DNA of 64,000 nt from JBFJKD01 sp038106145. Its GTDB lineage: Bacteria > Pseudomonadota > Gammaproteobacteria > Pseudomonadales > Porticoccaceae. Where the stretch lies: the NCBI GenBank assembly GCA_038106145.1, contig JAYODD010000004.1:142991-206990 (forward strand), given 5' to 3'. This document shows, piece after piece, positions 34,012 to 43,121 of the stretch. The notes beneath the pieces are model-generated. The model was given only the letters and a program-made list of their open reading frames with translations, was not told the origin of the DNA and did no database searches. Position 1 is the first letter of the stretch. The number at the start of each line of letters is the position of its first letter. A program made the position numbers and the translations under genes.

Positions 34012-35697
34012 ATGGACTACGATCTTAGAATTACCGGCGGCACCATCGTCGATGGCACCGGCGCGGCTGGTTACACCGGCGATGTCGGTATTCGCGACGG
34101 TCGTATTGTCGCCCTGGGGCAAGCGCCCGGCAGTGCCCGCCAATCCATAGACGCGCAGGGCCGCGCCGTCACCCCCGGATTTGTCGATATTCATACCCAT
34201 TACGATGCGCAAATTCTGTGGGACCGCATGCTGACAATTTCCCCCTGGCACGGAGTTACCACGGTGGTGCTGGGAAATTGCGGCTTCGGTGTGGCGCCAA
34301 CACGCCCCGAGCACCGGGATCTGATTGTGCGCACCCTGGAAAAAGTCGAAGGCATGAGCCCCGATGCGCTGAACGCGGGCATGGGCGAGGTCTGGCCATT
34401 TGAAACATTTCCGCAATATCTCGATGCCATCGAGCGGGCGGGCAGCGCGATTAACATCGGTGTGCTGATTGGCCACACCCCGACCCGACTTTACGTCATG
34501 GGTGAAGAGGCGACAGAACGGGAGGCGAATATCGACGAAGTGGAACGCATGCGCGCGATTGTTAACGAAGCTCTGGATGCGGGGGCCATAGGTTTCGCGA
34601 CTTCCAAATCCCCTACCCACGTCGGTTATGGAGGACGCCCAATTCCGAGCCGGGTGGCGGCGTACGACGAAATTAAAGCCCTCGTATCAACCCTGCGGGG
34701 GCGGGATCACGGCGTCCTCCAGGCCACGGCCGGGAAGGAATTGTGGTTCGACGAATACGCCGAACTGTGCGCGGAGTACGGCATCACTATTTCCTGGACG
34801 GCGATGCTCGCCGGCATGGTAAGCGCCGACGCTCATCGCGATCAGATGCGACGCACTGACGAGTTGGTGGCAAGGGGTTTTAATATCGTGCCGCAGGTAA
34901 CGCCGCGGCCGCTGTATTTCGAGTTTCAATTCAAGGATCCCTTTCCGTTTGAAGCCCTGAGCGTCTTTCGACCGATCGCCGCCGCGGACGCGGCGGGCAA
35001 GACCAGGCTCTACGCGGATTCGGCATTTCGCGCCGCGGTGAAAGAAAAAATGGCGAACATTCGCCCCTCCTTCCAGCACGCCTGGGCCAATTCCATTATC
35101 TCCGTGTGCCCATCCCACCCTGAATACGAAGAGCGCACGGTCAGCGCCGTTGCCGCTGAGCTGGGTGTCGATAGTATTGACCTGGGTTTTGATCTCGCTC
35201 TGGACAGTGCCCTGGAAGCGCGCTTTCGCATGCCGGTGGCCAATACTAACGAAGCGGATGTGGGGGAACTCCTTGCCAACAAGAACGCGGTGATCGGTCT
35301 GTCCGACGCCGGCGCGCACGCCAGTCAACTGTGTGACGCCTGTTTACCCACCTATCTGCTGGGCCGCTGGGTGCGGGAAAAACAGGCCTTGTCCTTCGAA
35401 GAAGCTATTCGCATGCTCACTTCCCGACCGGCCGAAGTGTTTCGCATCGCCGACCGTGGCACGTTAAAGATAGGGGCACCCGCCGATGTGCTGGTTATCG
35501 ACCCGCAAACCGTTCACGCCGGAAAACTTGAAAGGGTCTACGATCAGCCAGCGGGGCAGGATCGCCTGATCGTGCAGGCCACCGGTATCGACGCGGTGGT
35601 AGTCAACGGTGTGTTGCTACGCCAACAGGGTATCGATCAGATCGACGTCACTGGCAAGTTACCCGGCAAGCTGCTGCGCGGTGGTCGCGCCGCATAG
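34012..35697 (+). CDS. N-acyl-D-amino-acid deacylase-like amidohydrolase
   Basis: 561 aa. The N-terminus DLRITGGTIVDGTGAAGYTG and metal site FVDIHTHYDAQ are typical of the D-aminoacylase group. A second signature is VVLGNCGFGVAPTRPEHRD, a third GLSDAGAHASQLCD. The family hydrolyses N-acyl-D-amino acids, but many members have other, uncharacterised cyclic amide substrates. Its partner on the same strand is the amidohydrolase ending at 33883. GAGG stands just before the ATG. I would not fix the substrate. Confidence 0.85.
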   Translation: MDYDLRITGGTIVDGTGAAGYTGDVGIRDGRIVALGQAPGSARQSIDAQGRAVTPGFVDIHTHYDAQILWDRMLTISPWHGVTTVVLGNCGFGVAPTRPEHRDLIVRTLEKVEGMSPDALNAGMGEVWPFETFPQYLDAIERAGSAINIGVLIGHTPTRLYVMGEEATEREANIDEVERMRAIVNEALDAGAIGFATSKSPTHVGYGGRPIPSRVAAYDEIKALVSTLRGRDHGVLQATAGKELWFDEYAELCAEYGITISWTAMLAGMVSADAHRDQMRRTDELVARGFNIVPQVTPRPLYFEFQFKDPFPFEALSVFRPIAAADAAGKTRLYADSAFRAAVKEKMANIRPSFQHAWANSIISVCPSHPEYEERTVSAVAAELGVDSIDLGFDLALDSALEARFRMPVANTNEADVGELLANKNAVIGLSDAGAHASQLCDACLPTYLLGRWVREKQALSFEEAIRMLTSRPAEVFRIADRGTLKIGAPADVLVIDPQTVHAGKLERVYDQPAGQDRLIVQATGIDAVVVNGVLLRQQGIDQIDVTGKLPGKLLRGGRAA

Positions 35698-35951
35698 GCC
35701 TGGCCAGGGACGGCTACGCCGGCTCGCGGTGTCCGCGCCAACGCAACCGGCAACGTCGACCCCGCACGTAACCGAGACACCTGTCCACCCGCGGCCGGTC
35801 TGGAAATATTGCCGGACAGTATAAAAACCTTCGTTCTGCCGCACCAAGGCCCCTATACTCCGCGTCGGTGCAGCTCACTACAAAATTACGGTATGATCTG
35901 CTCAGCCTGTTAACTTGTTGCCAGTATTTTCACAACGCGAAAATTCAACCC

Positions 35952-37337
35952 ATGCAAGAAACCGAAAGCAAACTCAATCACTGGCTGCACCACCCATCCA
36001 CGCTCTTCCGTGGCATCGTGCTGATCGGCGTGCTGGCCACGATCTTTGCGACCTACTCCGGGGTTGGCGCGCTCAATCCGGGACCGACACTGGGCATGGG
36101 GGCCGCCGTTTTGTATTTCGTGGTTTCTCTGAGCATTCTCAAAATTTTTGCTTACGACGATCACGGATTTGCCACCGCCTTACGGCTGATCGCCCTCGGC
36201 GATGCATTTTTGCTCGGCGTCTTTATCGCCATGATCAATTTCAATTTTTTACCCCTGATCATGTTTTTTATGGTTATACAATGCGACGCCCTGCGTGCCG
36301 GTGGTCGCGAAAAATGGTTCGAACACAATATCGCATTCGCCGCTGGCATCCTCGTTGTGGTGGCGCTCGGCCACCCCACCTGGCAGGTGGATCTGCAGCA
36401 GCCGGTAAACCTGGTGGGACTGGGCGCATTTGTCCTGTATTTTTCCCTGTACGCACTGCTGACATTCAAGGATGCCAACGGTCTCCGGCGACGGGTGGTT
36501 GATCTGGAAAAACTTCAGGTACAGCTGAAACTCAGGAATTACAAGCTATCCAAGTATCTGTCGCCTACTCTGCGCCAGGCTATTCAATCAGGTCGCGATG
36601 TAAAACTGGAAACACAGCGCAAGAAATTGGCAATATTTTTCTCTGACATCAAAGGGTTCAGTGAGCTTGCGGAGGAGATGGACGCGGACGCGCTGACCGC
36701 CCTGCTCAACAACTATCTGACCGAAATGTCCGAAATAGCGCTGCAATACGGCGGTACTATCGATAAATTTATCGGGGACGCCATCATGGTATTTTTTGGC
36801 GACCCCACCAGCAAGGGACCAAAACTGGACAGCGTGGCCTGTGTCAGCATGGCGATTGCCATGAAAAAACGCATGAAAGAATTACAATTACGCTGGCTTA
36901 ATCAGGGCATTCAAAAACCCCTGGAAATACGCATGGGCATTAACGTGGGGTATTGTACCGTGGGTAATTTCGGCACGGAAAACCGCCTCGACTACACCCT
37001 GCTTGGCACGGAAGTTAATCTTACCAGCCGTCTCGAGTCAGCAGCAGAAGCGGGGGAAATTCTGATCTCCCATGAAACCTACATGCTGGTTAAAGACGTG
37101 ATCATGTGCCGGGACCGGGGTGAAATCACCGTCAAGGGATTTCAACATCCGGTCAAAGTCTATTCGGTGGTTGATTTGCGCAAGAACATGGGCAAGGACC
37201 AGAATTATTTTGAGCACTCTACCGAGGGATTTTCCATCTACATGGATCTGGATAAAATCCGTAATTACGACAAGGATAAAGTATTACACGCCCTGGAACA
37301 CGCCCACGAGCATCTCAAGCAAAAGACTATCATATAA
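35952..37337 (+). CDS. Membrane-bound class III adenylate/guanylate cyclase
   Basis: 461 aa. The N-terminal half has about six membrane helices (residues about 15-205) without a recognised sensor domain. A short helical linker follows, then the catalytic domain from about 245. FFSDIKGFSELAEEMD holds the first metal Asp, KFIGDAIMVFFGDP the second, and GINVGYCTVGNFGTENRLDYTLLG is the conserved core. Both metal Asp residues are present, so it is probably active, making cAMP (or cGMP) in response to a membrane signal. An upstream GTG at 35868 is possible; the ATG at 35952 fits the domain layout better. It is convergent with queF, with 16 bases between stops. Confidence 0.9.
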   Translation: MQETESKLNHWLHHPSTLFRGIVLIGVLATIFATYSGVGALNPGPTLGMGAAVLYFVVSLSILKIFAYDDHGFATALRLIALGDAFLLGVFIAMINFNFLPLIMFFMVIQCDALRAGGREKWFEHNIAFAAGILVVVALGHPTWQVDLQQPVNLVGLGAFVLYFSLYALLTFKDANGLRRRVVDLEKLQVQLKLRNYKLSKYLSPTLRQAIQSGRDVKLETQRKKLAIFFSDIKGFSELAEEMDADALTALLNNYLTEMSEIALQYGGTIDKFIGDAIMVFFGDPTSKGPKLDSVACVSMAIAMKKRMKELQLRWLNQGIQKPLEIRMGINVGYCTVGNFGTENRLDYTLLGTEVNLTSRLESAAEAGEILISHETYMLVKDVIMCRDRGEITVKGFQHPVKVYSVVDLRKNMGKDQNYFEHSTEGFSIYMDLDKIRNYDKDKVLHALEHAHEHLKQKTII

Positions 37338-37353
37338 CCCCATTCCCCGTCCG

Positions 37354-38190
37354 CTACTGGCGCACCTGGCGTACGCCAGGGCCTGCTGAATCATCTCCGT
37401 TCGCGCCACCGACGGTGGTGCGCAATGGATTTATGTCAATGCCGCCACGACGGGTATACCGCGCGTAGACCCGCAACTGTTGCGGCTGGCAGCGGCGTTG
37501 AATATCGAGAAATATCCGCTCGACGCAATGTTCGTGAAAGTCGGCATGATTGCGAAACGAAACGATATAACGCAACAGACCGGCATGGTCGATAGCCCTG
37601 CCGCGATAACTGATCTGAATACTCCCCCAGTCCGGTTGGCCGGTGGCCGGACAATTGGATTTAAGTAAGTCGCTGTACAACGTTTCCGATTGAAGAGTCT
37701 CTCCACACACACTAAGCAAGTCCGCGTTGGGCTGGTAATCGGTGCAGGTTACCGCCAGATTATCGAGGCACTGCCCGGAAAAACCTCCACCAGAGCGACT
37801 TTGATAATCCGCTAGCGTAAACAACGCGACATCAACATCACCGGCACATGCGGCGCGCAGATCGCGGGCGATAGTCCCTTCAATTTCCGAGCGATCGGCA
37901 AAACACTGCTGATTCAGGGAGTTGAGGTATAATTTCAGGGATTTTGACTCGATTAAAAAGGTGGAATCGCAGGCGATAGCAAACTCGCCAATGGCCACCT
38001 GTGGTTTGCCCAGATTATCCAGCCAGGAAATTTCGTAAGCGGTCCACAAATCCACGCCGCTAAACGGCAACGTTGCCACAATATTTAGCGCGCTCCTGCC
38101 GGTAGCACGCGGCAGGGGACACAGCAGCGCTGGATCGTAGTGCAGTGGATATTGGCTAAATTTCCCCAGCGGGGTACGTTCCTCGTGCAC
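37354..38190 (-). CDS. queF: NADPH-dependent 7-cyano-7-deazaguanine reductase
   Basis: 278 aa, the long tandem T-fold (YqcD) form found in gammaproteobacteria. It reduces preQ0 to preQ1 for queuosine in tRNA. Visible features are an N-terminal LGKFSQYPLHYDP region, AIACDSTFLIESKSLKLYLN, and the catalytic Cys in KSNCPATGQPDWGSIQISY. It ends in VRQVRQ as in relatives. I choose the GTG at 38190: it lies two bases after the stop of the ABC permease, so the reading frame upstream belongs to that gene. The last codons contain a perfect 16-bp palindrome (37365-37380). Confidence 0.94.
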   Translation of the reverse strand: MHEERTPLGKFSQYPLHYDPALLCPLPRATGRSALNIVATLPFSGVDLWTAYEISWLDNLGKPQVAIGEFAIACDSTFLIESKSLKLYLNSLNQQCFADRSEIEGTIARDLRAACAGDVDVALFTLADYQSRSGGGFSGQCLDNLAVTCTDYQPNADLLSVCGETLQSETLYSDLLKSNCPATGQPDWGSIQISYRGRAIDHAGLLRYIVSFRNHADFHEHCVERIFLDIQRRCQPQQLRVYARYTRRGGIDINPLRTTVGGANGDDSAGPGVRQVRQ

Positions 38191-38192
38191 CG

Positions 38193-38966
38193 TCAGGCTC
38201 TCAGACGCTTGCCTTTGGCAAGCAAGTACAGGGAAAACGCAAACAACGCGACAATAAAGCTGCAAATAATGGCAAAGGCAAAGCCAATATGAATGTCCGA
38301 CACCCCCAGCAGGCCGTGGCGAAAGGCATTCACCATATATAAAACCGGGTTGGCCATGGACACCTTTTGCCAAAAGGATGGCAACAGATCAATGGAATAA
38401 AAAACGCCACCCAGATAGGTTAACGGCGTCAATACGAAAGTGGGAATTATTGATATGTCGTCAAAAGACTGAGCAAATACCGCATTGACCAGACCAGCAA
38501 GGGAAAACAGTACGGAAGTCAACACCACCACCGCCACCGTGATGGCCAAATGTTGTACATGCAGTTTGGTAAAAAACAGGGACAGTAAAGTTACTGTCAG
38601 ACCCACCGCTAAACCGCGCGCCACACCGCCAACGACGAATCCCAGCAAAATAATATAATTGGGAACGGGAGATACCAATAACTCTTCGATGCTGCCGGAA
38701 AATTTATTGCCGAAAAATGACGACACAACGTTGCCGTAGGAATTTGTAATAACCGCCATCATGATCAAGCCAGGCACCACAAACTCCATATAACTAAAAC
38801 CTGCCATCTGTCCGATACGCGGTCCGATCAACGTGCCAAAAATTATAAAATACAGCACGATGGTTATCGCTGGTGGCAATAAGGTCTGCTGCCATATGCG
38901 TAGAAAACGGCGCACCTCCTTGGCAACCAGAGTTGCAAAGGCAATCCACTGCTCCGCGTAACTCAT
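38193..38966 (-). CDS. ABC-2 type transporter permease
   Basis: 257 aa with six membrane helices and the ABC-2 family signature near residues 150-230 (FVLTPLTYLGGVFYSIDLLP). It pairs with the ATPase encoded just upstream, overlapping as ATGA. The substrate is unknown; the same pair occurs in Pseudomonas near queF-type genes. Export of a drug-like or lipid molecule is likely but not shown by the sequence. Confidence 0.92.
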   Translation of the reverse strand: MSYAEQWIAFATLVAKEVRRFLRIWQQTLLPPAITIVLYFIIFGTLIGPRIGQMAGFSYMEFVVPGLIMMAVITNSYGNVVSSFFGNKFSGSIEELLVSPVPNYIILLGFVVGGVARGLAVGLTVTLLSLFFTKLHVQHLAITVAVVVLTSVLFSLAGLVNAVFAQSFDDISIIPTFVLTPLTYLGGVFYSIDLLPSFWQKVSMANPVLYMVNAFRHGLLGVSDIHIGFAFAIICSFIVALFAFSLYLLAKGKRLRA

Positions 38967-39904
38967 CGCCCGCCCCCAACATCAATGCCAGTGCCCTGCA
39001 CCATGGATACAAACAGTTCTTCAAGACGGTTGGCCTTGTTGCGCATACTGACTACGTGAATGCCCAATACATCGAGGGCGGCAAATAGCGCGTTGATCGA
39101 TTGTGACTTTTCCACCTCCACCTCGAAGCTGTGTTGATCCAGCAACTTGCCAGGGTATCCGGGTATTTCTGGAAAAGCGCTGAGTGTCTCCCGGGTATCG
39201 AGTATGAACACTTCCCTGTTAAGCGTGGTTAGCAAAGCGCGGACGCTGGTATTTTGTACGATCATGCCGCGGTCAATTATCGCAACATTGCGACACAGAC
39301 TTTCAGCCTCCTCGAGATAGTGCGTGGTCAATATAATAGTGGTACCGCTAGCATTGATGTCTTTTAAAAACTGCCACATGGAACGGCGCAGTTCAATATC
39401 CACACCCGCCGTGGGTTCATCGAGAATTAGTAATTTGGGCTCGTGCACCAGCGCCCGCGCAATCATCAGGCGGCGTTTCATGCCGCCCGACAACAACCGT
39501 GCCTGTTGCTCCCGCTTGTCCCATAAACCGAGGCGCCGCAGATATTGCTCGGCACGCTGCGCGGCCAATTTGCGAGGTAAACCGTAATAGCCGCCCTGGG
39601 TGACGACAATATCGAACACTTTTTCAAATTGATTAAAATTAAATTCCTGAGGCACCAACCCGAGATCGTGTTTGGCCAGGGAAAAATGTGTGTCGATGTT
39701 GGTGCCAAATATTTCCACTTGGCCAGCGGTTTTGCGCACCAGGGAGCACAGTATGCCGATGGTGGTGGATTTGCCAGCGCCATTGGGGCCGAGCAGCGCA
39801 AAAAAATCCCCCTGCCGCACCTCCAGGGAGATGCCCTTCAGGGCCTCGTGACCATTATCGTAGACTTTGCTGAGATGGTTAATCAGTAGTGCTGGTATAC
39901 CCAT
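38963..39904 (-). CDS. ABC transporter ATP-binding protein
   Basis: 313 aa from the ATG at 39904; an ATG at 39925 is possible, but the family begins at ALLINHLSKVYDNG. It has the Walker A motif (LLGPNGAGKSTTIGIL), Q-loop, signature LLSGGMKRRLMIARALVHEP, Walker B LLILDEPTAGVD and the switch His in LTTHYLEEAE. The C-terminal part of about 80 residues is the regulatory-type tail of ABC-2 ATPases. It forms one operon with the permease and queF. Confidence 0.94.
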   Translation of the reverse strand: MGIPALLINHLSKVYDNGHEALKGISLEVRQGDFFALLGPNGAGKSTTIGILCSLVRKTAGQVEIFGTNIDTHFSLAKHDLGLVPQEFNFNQFEKVFDIVVTQGGYYGLPRKLAAQRAEQYLRRLGLWDKREQQARLLSGGMKRRLMIARALVHEPKLLILDEPTAGVDIELRRSMWQFLKDINASGTTIILTTHYLEEAESLCRNVAIIDRGMIVQNTSVRALLTTLNREVFILDTRETLSAFPEIPGYPGKLLDQHSFEVEVEKSQSINALFAALDVLGIHVVSMRNKANRLEELFVSMVQGTGIDVGGGR

Positions 39905-39989
39905 AAGACCCACAGTGCCATGCATCTCTTGTGACCGCGCAAAGGACGCGCCCGGTGTGACAGTCTATTATAGCTGGCAGGCAGAGTGT

Positions 39990-40022
39990 AAAAAAAAGGC
40001 GCAGAACTCGGTGAGCTGCGCC
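39990..40022 (-). terminator. Rho-independent terminator after the tRNA genes
   Basis: Read on the minus strand, a 7-bp GC stem (GGCGCAG paired with CTGCGCC) with an inner CTC/GAG pair and small loop is followed by eight T. It lies 9 bases downstream of tRNA-Gly and is the clearest terminator in the window. Confidence 0.9.
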
Positions 40023-40030
40023 TCTGCGAC

Positions 40031-40106
40031 TGGAGCGGGAAACCGGGTTCGAACCGGCGACCTCAACCTTGGCAAGGTTGCGCTCTACCAACTGAGCTAT
40101 TCCCGC
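40031..40106 (-). tRNA. tRNA-Gly (GCC)
   Basis: 76 bases including CCA. The acceptor arm starts GCGGGAA, the D-arm reads AGCTCAGTTGGTAGAGC, the anticodon loop is CTTGCCAAG with anticodon GCC, and the T-loop is GGTTCGAAC. The encoded 3' end is TCCA. It lies 43 bases downstream of tRNA-Glu on the same strand and shares its transcript and terminator. Confidence 0.97.
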
Positions 40107-40149
40107 TAAACCCGACCTGAAATTTCGTAACATTTCAGCACGGTCGAAA

Positions 40150-40225
40150 TGGCGTCCCGTAGGGGAGTCGAACCCCTGTTACCGCCGTGAAAGGGCGGTG
40201 TCCTAGGCCTCTAGACGAACGGGAC
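40150..40225 (-). tRNA. tRNA-Glu (TTC)
   Basis: 76 bases including CCA. It begins GTCCCGTTCGTCTAGAGG, which is characteristic of tRNA-Glu. The anticodon stem-loop CCGCCCTTTCACGG carries TTC, the T-loop is GGTTCGACT, and the 3' end is GCCA. It is the first gene of the small tRNA operon. Confidence 0.97.
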
Positions 40226-40318
40226 TTGGTACCCTCCGCAAGTCAAGAAATCCTGACAACGAGAGAGGCGCGCATTCTAGGAATACTGCCCCACACTGTC
40301 AAGTCCGGCCTGTCCGGA

Positions 40319-41068
40319 TTATTCGAACCTGGCGGCCAGCTCTGCCAGTACGCTGCGCACCCGGGCGCCATTCACCCCTAAATCGCTGACGCCGAGGCGG
40401 GACGCCGAACGCATATCCACCTCGGCCCCTTCACCGCGCGGCCGCACGCGAATAACCATATCATCCTTGAAACCAAACAGCGGCGTCGTGGCCACCGCCT
40501 CCACCTGCCGAGTACGCTCCTGCTGTGGTACACCTTCTTCACCAAACGCGGTTTCCCCGGACACACGCCAGCCCCGCTCGCCGATTATTTCGAGCACCGT
40601 GGCGTACACCGCGGTCGCCGGGGCCGTAAGCTGCAGGGTCTTGATATCTGGATACCCTTGCCGCTGTAGCTCCGCCACCTCCGCGCCCGCATATACGAGG
40701 CTATTGTCCTCCGCGCGGCGCTGAATCTGGGCGAACTGATACAACGGCGGGCGCACAGTATCGGTGGTAATGTCGTGGATGGGCGGTGCCCGCAACCCCA
40801 CGACGCCGACGCGCGCGAGGACAATCACCACCGGGAGCGCGCACACCACCAACAGCAACAACCAGCGACCGGTATCCTCACCCCGCACCATGGCAACAAA
40901 CACCGCGAACCCCGCCGCCACAACCACCAGCGCACAGCCGAGTAAACCCAAGCCATAAGCGCCAAAGCTCACCCTGAAGGGTAACCACCCCAAGCGAAAA
41001 CTCAGTACGCCCAACAGAATGACCAAAAAACTAATCCATCCGATACGATAAATCAGTGTGGTGATCAC
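40319..41068 (-). CDS. DUF1499 family membrane protein
   Basis: 249 aa. It has three membrane helices in the first 105 residues, then the DUF1499 domain with PPIHDITTDTVRPP and the end segment VDMRSASRLGVSDLGVNGAR. The function is unknown. The GTG start at 41068 lies two bases after the msrB stop and has GGGGAG before it, so it is read from the msrB transcript. Confidence 0.88.
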   Translation of the reverse strand: MITTLIYRIGWISFLVILLGVLSFRLGWLPFRVSFGAYGLGLLGCALVVVAAGFAVFVAMVRGEDTGRWLLLLVVCALPVVIVLARVGVVGLRAPPIHDITTDTVRPPLYQFAQIQRRAEDNSLVYAGAEVAELQRQGYPDIKTLQLTAPATAVYATVLEIIGERGWRVSGETAFGEEGVPQQERTRQVEAVATTPLFGFKDDMVIRVRPRGEGAEVDMRSASRLGVSDLGVNGARVRSVLAELAARFE

Positions 41069-41070
41069 CG

Positions 41071-41472
41071 TTACTCCCCTTGTTTGACTAACAGCAGGGA
41101 CAGGGAGTTAACACAATAACGCAGACCCGTCGGCTGGGGGCCATCTGCAAACACGTGGCCCAGGTGGGAACCACAACGGCTACAGGTAATTTCCACGCGG
41201 CGCATGCCCAGACTATCGTCTGCCTCTTCCTGAATACTGGCCTTATCGATCGCCTGATAAAAACTCGGCCAGCCGCTGCCAGAATCATATTTGGTGGCGG
41301 CATCAAACAACGGCGCCGCACAACAGACGCAGGTATACACCCCGGGGGAAGTCTCATGGTAATACGCGCCGCTGAAGGGCCGCTCCGTACCCTTGCCCCG
41401 GCACACCTGAAATTGCTCGGGCGTCAGCTTATTGCGCCAGTAGTGTTCATCTTTCATTCGCCAGTTGTCCAT
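41071..41472 (-). CDS. msrB: Peptide-methionine (R)-S-oxide reductase
   Basis: 133 aa, full length. It reduces methionine R-sulfoxide in proteins. The two zinc Cys pairs are CVCC and CSRC, and the catalytic Cys is in LRYCVNSLSL. The N-terminus may start at 41472 or at the Met five codons later. It lies in tandem with the DUF1499 gene. Confidence 0.95.
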   Translation of the reverse strand: MDNWRMKDEHYWRNKLTPEQFQVCRGKGTERPFSGAYYHETSPGVYTCVCCAAPLFDAATKYDSGSGWPSFYQAIDKASIQEEADDSLGMRRVEITCSRCGSHLGHVFADGPQPTGLRYCVNSLSLLLVKQGE

Positions 41473-41622
41473 TCAAGCCTCCGGGTGGTCTTCACATGTA
41501 CCCGCTGACCTGCGCGCCAGTCGGGATAATTTTTCACGGGCGTTGTATTTTCGGGTAGTCGTCAAACCCGGTATTTAAGCTACAATGTCATTTTTACGCG
41601 CCCCTGCAGGAATTGGCAAGCT

Positions 41623-42840
41623 ATGCAACATATTCAAAAATCGACCAAACTGGACAGCGTTTGTTACGACATTCGCGGTCCGGTTCTGGATCACGCCAAT
41701 CGCCTCGAGGAGGAAGGGCACCGTATTCTCAAATTGAATATCGGCAACCCCGCGCCGTTTGGCTTTGAAGCGCCCGACGAAATTATTCAGGACGTCATCC
41801 ACAACCTGGTAGCCGCCCAGGGCTACAGTCACTCCAAAGGGGTTTTCAGCGCGCGCAAAGCCGTCATGCAGCGCTGTCAGATTCAGGGCATCCCCGATGT
41901 GGAGATCGAGGATATCATTCTCGGCAATGGGGTCAGTGAACTTATCGTGATGTCGATGCAGGCTCTGCTCAACGATGGCGACGAAGTGTTGATCCCCTCC
42001 CCGGATTACCCGCTGTGGACCGCCGCTGTTAACCTCTCCGGCGGCCACCCGGTGCACTATCGCTGCGACGAAAAAAATAACTGGCAGCCGGATCTGGACG
42101 ATATTCGCGCTAAAATCACCGACAAAACCCGCGGGATCGTGGTGATCAACCCCAACAATCCAACCGGCGCGGTATACAGCGAAGAGACCCTGAAAAAAAT
42201 TGTCGCGCTCGCCCAGGAACACGGGTTAGTGATTCTTGCGGACGAGATTTACGATCGTATTCTGTTTGACGACGCTGTTCACGTACCCCTGGGCAGTATC
42301 GCCACCGATGTCCTGTGCGTTACTTTTAACGGACTTTCCAAAAACTACCGCCTCGCCGGATTTCGTTCCGGCTGGCTGATTATCAGTGGCGCCAAGCATC
42401 TGGCTCGCAACTATATTCAGGGCATAGAAATGCTGGCCTCCATGCGCCTGTGTGCGAATGTGCCGGCGATGTACGCTATTCAGACCGCACTGGGCGGCTA
42501 TCAAAGTATCGACGATCTGGTAAAACCCGGTGGCCGCTTCTACGAGCAGCGCGAACTGGCGTGGAATCTGGTCACCCAGATTCCCGGGGTCAGCTGTGTC
42601 AAGCCCAGCGGCGCGTTGTACCTGTTCCCCAGACTGGACCCGGAGGTTTACCCCATTCAAAACGACGAGCAGCTGATATTGGAGCTGTTGCTCCAGGAAA
42701 AGTTGCTGCTGGTACAGGGCACTGCATTTAACTGGATCGACGAACAACATTTTCGCATGGTATTTTTGCCTCGCGTGGACGAACTGGAAGATGCCATTGG
42801 CCGCCTCAGCGAATTTTTAAGGCGCTTGCGCCAGGGGTAA
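41623..42840 (+). CDS. alaA: Glutamate-pyruvate (alanine) aminotransferase AlaA
   Basis: 405 aa, fold-type I PLP enzyme. It makes alanine from pyruvate and glutamate. The N-terminus (KSTKLDSVCYDIRGPVL) matches AlaA/YfbQ. The PLP lysine is in TFNGLSKNYRLAGFRSGW, and NPNNPTGAVY and the Asp/Tyr of ILADEIYDRI are present. A PA1571-like small gene follows 39 bases later on the same strand. Confidence 0.95.
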   Translation: MQHIQKSTKLDSVCYDIRGPVLDHANRLEEEGHRILKLNIGNPAPFGFEAPDEIIQDVIHNLVAAQGYSHSKGVFSARKAVMQRCQIQGIPDVEIEDIILGNGVSELIVMSMQALLNDGDEVLIPSPDYPLWTAAVNLSGGHPVHYRCDEKNNWQPDLDDIRAKITDKTRGIVVINPNNPTGAVYSEETLKKIVALAQEHGLVILADEIYDRILFDDAVHVPLGSIATDVLCVTFNGLSKNYRLAGFRSGWLIISGAKHLARNYIQGIEMLASMRLCANVPAMYAIQTALGGYQSIDDLVKPGGRFYEQRELAWNLVTQIPGVSCVKPSGALYLFPRLDPEVYPIQNDEQLILELLLQEKLLLVQGTAFNWIDEQHFRMVFLPRVDELEDAIGRLSEFLRRLRQG

Positions 42841-42879
42841 ACCGCGTGCTGCAACAGACCAACACACAGAGCTGAAGTT

Positions 42880-43074
42880 ATGAGTGAAAAAATCGACACC
42901 GCGAAAAACAGCGATCGCAAGCAGGCAACCTGTGGTAATCAACCCGGTGCCGCACACCAGGTGACGGATTTTAACGGCGCGGCTCTGCTCGACGAAAACG
43001 GCAGGGAGATCCCCATTACCGAAACTATGGTGCAAAAAGCTATTGCGAAGCTGGAACCACCCGACGACAACTAA
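42880..43074 (+). CDS. Small PA1571-family protein
   Basis: 64 aa, hydrophilic, no membrane part. The central motif FNGAALLDENGREIPITE (about residues 33-50) is that of a small conserved family named after Pseudomonas PA1571, function unknown. The ATG lies 39 bases after alaA. Length and composition fit a real gene. Confidence 0.75.
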   Translation: MSEKIDTAKNSDRKQATCGNQPGAAHQVTDFNGAALLDENGREIPITETMVQKAIAKLEPPDDN

Positions 43075-43121
43075 GCACCTGCCCACCGCAGTTTCAAACT
43101 CGGCCCCACGGCACCGTTTGT

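Noticed and set aside
35868..35951. Upstream GTG extension of the cyclase
   Set aside because: The added residues have no membrane or domain pattern, and the ATG at 35952 starts just before the first soluble and membrane segment.
37365..37380. Perfect palindrome CCTGGCGTACGCCAGG at the end of queF
   Set aside because: It lies within coding sequence and has no T run, so I do not call it a terminator; a chance or weak bidirectional stop remains possible.
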